Of a stretch of DNA of 42,951 bases, positions 41,953 to 42,951 are shown in pieces. The stretch's first letter is position 1; each line of letters starts with the position of its first letter. The notes below the pieces were generated by a model. The model did no database searches. It saw only the letters and a program-made list of their open reading frames with translations, and was not told where the DNA came from. The translations under genes and the position numbers were made by a program. Source of the DNA: an uncultured Lachnospiraceae bacterium (GTDB lineage Bacteria > Bacillota > Clostridia > Lachnospirales > Lachnospiraceae). The stretch is taken from the NCBI GenBank assembly GCA_910583835.1, contig CAJTYM010000039.1, positions 1-42,951 on the forward strand, in the 5' to 3' direction.

Positions 41953-42787
41953 GAAAATAAAAGCTAAGTTTTCTAAAATATCGTTCAAAGATAGAAATTT
42001 ATTGAAATCTTATGGGGGCTTTGTAGCAATATTTTCCTCTTGCGTAACGTTAATATCTTTTTGCTGCCCTCCTACTCAAGGATGGTCTTGGAGCATAGGC
42101 AGCTTTGCTGCATTTTTTTCAGTGCTTGTTTTTAAATTTATTTATGATTGGTATCAGGCAAATAAAACTAGCCAGGCTAGACTAAAAATCAATGGGACGA
42201 ATGTAAATGTTTACATTGGGGATTTGTTTGAGCAGGATGGAATTAAGGTTATCGGTGTAAATAACTATATTGATTTGATAGCAGACGATATTAAGGTTTC
42301 CAAAACAACTTTGCATGGGCAATTTGTGATGAGGCATTCAGAGGAAATTGGTGATATAAAGGAGGCGATTGAAAACAGCAATACCTTAATTGTTGATACC
42401 AATACGCAACAATTTGGAAAACAGAGTTATGAATATGGTTCTTGTGTGATATATAAAGACTATGTTCTTACTGTTTTAACTAAATTCGATATGCAGAACA
42501 AGGCGTACACTTCTATTCGGGAATATATGCTGTTTTGGATGACGTTTTGGGACAATATTGATGGACTGTATAATTCCAGATCGATAAATATTCCGATATT
42601 GGGTTCAGGACAGACAAGATTTCGAGGCGTGATACCAGAAAAACAGGAATTATTGGAGATTGCTCTGTGGACGCTTGAAAAAAGTGGTTTTCATAATAAA
42701 TATGCTGATAAATCCATAAACTTTATTATACATGGTAAAGATGCACCAGAGATTGATTTTTACAGCATACAAAAAGGATTTGAGTAA
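41945..42787 (+). CDS. Two-helix membrane protein with Thoeris ThsA-type Macro domain
   Basis: A 280-residue protein with two membrane helices near the start (about 24-43 and 48-68), a short linker, and a C-terminal domain from about residue 82 resembling the Macro domain of membrane-bound ThsA effectors (formerly DUF6430). Visible hallmarks are YIGDLFEQDGIKVIGVNNYID, SKTTLHGQF and, near the end, NIPILGSGQTRFRG. In type II Thoeris such effectors are thought to bind a TIR-made ADP-ribose signal and damage the membrane. The ATG at 41945 has AGGGAG eight bases upstream and overlaps the aminotransferase stop. Base composition is clearly more AT-rich than the neighbours, suggesting recent acquisition. 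No ThsB (TIR) gene is in the window. Confidence 0.72.
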   Translation: MVKKIKAKFSKISFKDRNLLKSYGGFVAIFSSCVTLISFCCPPTQGWSWSIGSFAAFFSVLVFKFIYDWYQANKTSQARLKINGTNVNVYIGDLFEQDGIKVIGVNNYIDLIADDIKVSKTTLHGQFVMRHSEEIGDIKEAIENSNTLIVDTNTQQFGKQSYEYGSCVIYKDYVLTVLTKFDMQNKAYTSIREYMLFWMTFWDNIDGLYNSRSINIPILGSGQTRFRGVIPEKQELLEIALWTLEKSGFHNKYADKSINFIIHGKDAPEIDFYSIQKGFE

Positions 42788-42832
42788 ATGATTGGCTAAA
42801 GAGCGGCTAAAATTTACCATTAGAAGTAGATT

Positions 42833-42860
42833 TTGTGTGACAGGTATGGTATGTTATATT
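42833..42860 (+). promoter_or_regulatory. Possible promoter at the right edge
   Basis: TTGTGT (42833-42838) and TATATT (42855-42860) are 16 bases apart, in the gap after the ThsA-like gene. It would drive a gene beyond the window. The last 90 bases contain no open frame of note. Confidence 0.3.
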
Positions 42861-42951
42861 TAAATATATTTTGAAGATGTTTTGAGACTGATATATGTAA
42901 GCAACTTGGTTAAATGTCAAGAAAAACTTTTGAAAGATTTTGAGAAAAAAG

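Noticed and set aside
42788..42951. Start of a ThsB (TIR) gene
   Set aside because: An ATG near the end (about 42916) reaches a stop within ten codons and no TIR-like sequence is present in the remaining bases.

Overview
This window looks like a chromosomal segment of a motile, anaerobic, Gram-positive gut bacterium of the Lachnospiraceae (Clostridia). The signs are an anaerobic ribonucleotide reductase (nrdD-nrdG), a FliW-CsrA flagellin control pair, a short flagellin of the Roseburia/Eubacterium kind, BspA-type (LRR_5) and repeat-rich wall proteins with a class B sortase, and strong AGGAGG ribosome binding sites. The genus call is inference; no rRNA or tRNA gene was seen.

Left part (1-7700), mostly housekeeping: nrdDG behind a tandem NrdR-box promoter, a small PAS-like protein, a membrane-anchored L,D-transpeptidase, a convergent SAM-dependent methyltransferase, lgt, and an unrecognised 194-residue protein behind a sigma-28-like promoter. 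Next (7940-18030) comes a cell-surface cluster: a 2447-residue secreted protein built from about 24 copies of a roughly 90-residue beta module, a class B sortase with an unusual cytoplasmic N-terminus, and an LRR_5 protein with a C-terminal TPKTG sorting signal.

The centre (18138-31130) is the late flagellar region. Sigma-28 consensus promoters (TAAA-N15-xCCGATAx) precede flgM, flaG and the flagellin gene. The first unit is flgM-flgN-flgK1-flgK2-flgL-fliW-csrA; the second is flaG-fliD-fliS and a FliT/FlgN-like chaperone; then flagellin with its own promoter and terminator. The flagellin leader carries a hairpin presenting GGA in its loop plus a GGA-containing Shine-Dalgarno, which is the arrangement expected of a CsrA target, and fliW and csrA lie about 6 kb upstream.

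The right part (28848-41952) is a flagellin-modification island. It holds a GT2 enzyme and three CgeB-like glycosyltransferase paralogues on the minus strand, then a plus-strand run of FliB (flagellin lysine N-methylase), GT2, a helical-repeat protein, a StrF-like GT, a GT-D-fold GT, a decayed GT2/epimerase remnant, and a hexapeptide N-acetyltransferase with a DegT-type aminotransferase (WlbB/WlbC-like). Together they suggest a flagellin that is both glycosylated, perhaps with an acetamido sugar, and lysine-methylated. The last gene is AT-rich and encodes two membrane helices plus a domain resembling the Macro domain of Thoeris ThsA effectors. It is a candidate anti-phage effector sitting at the edge of the island, with no TIR partner inside the window.
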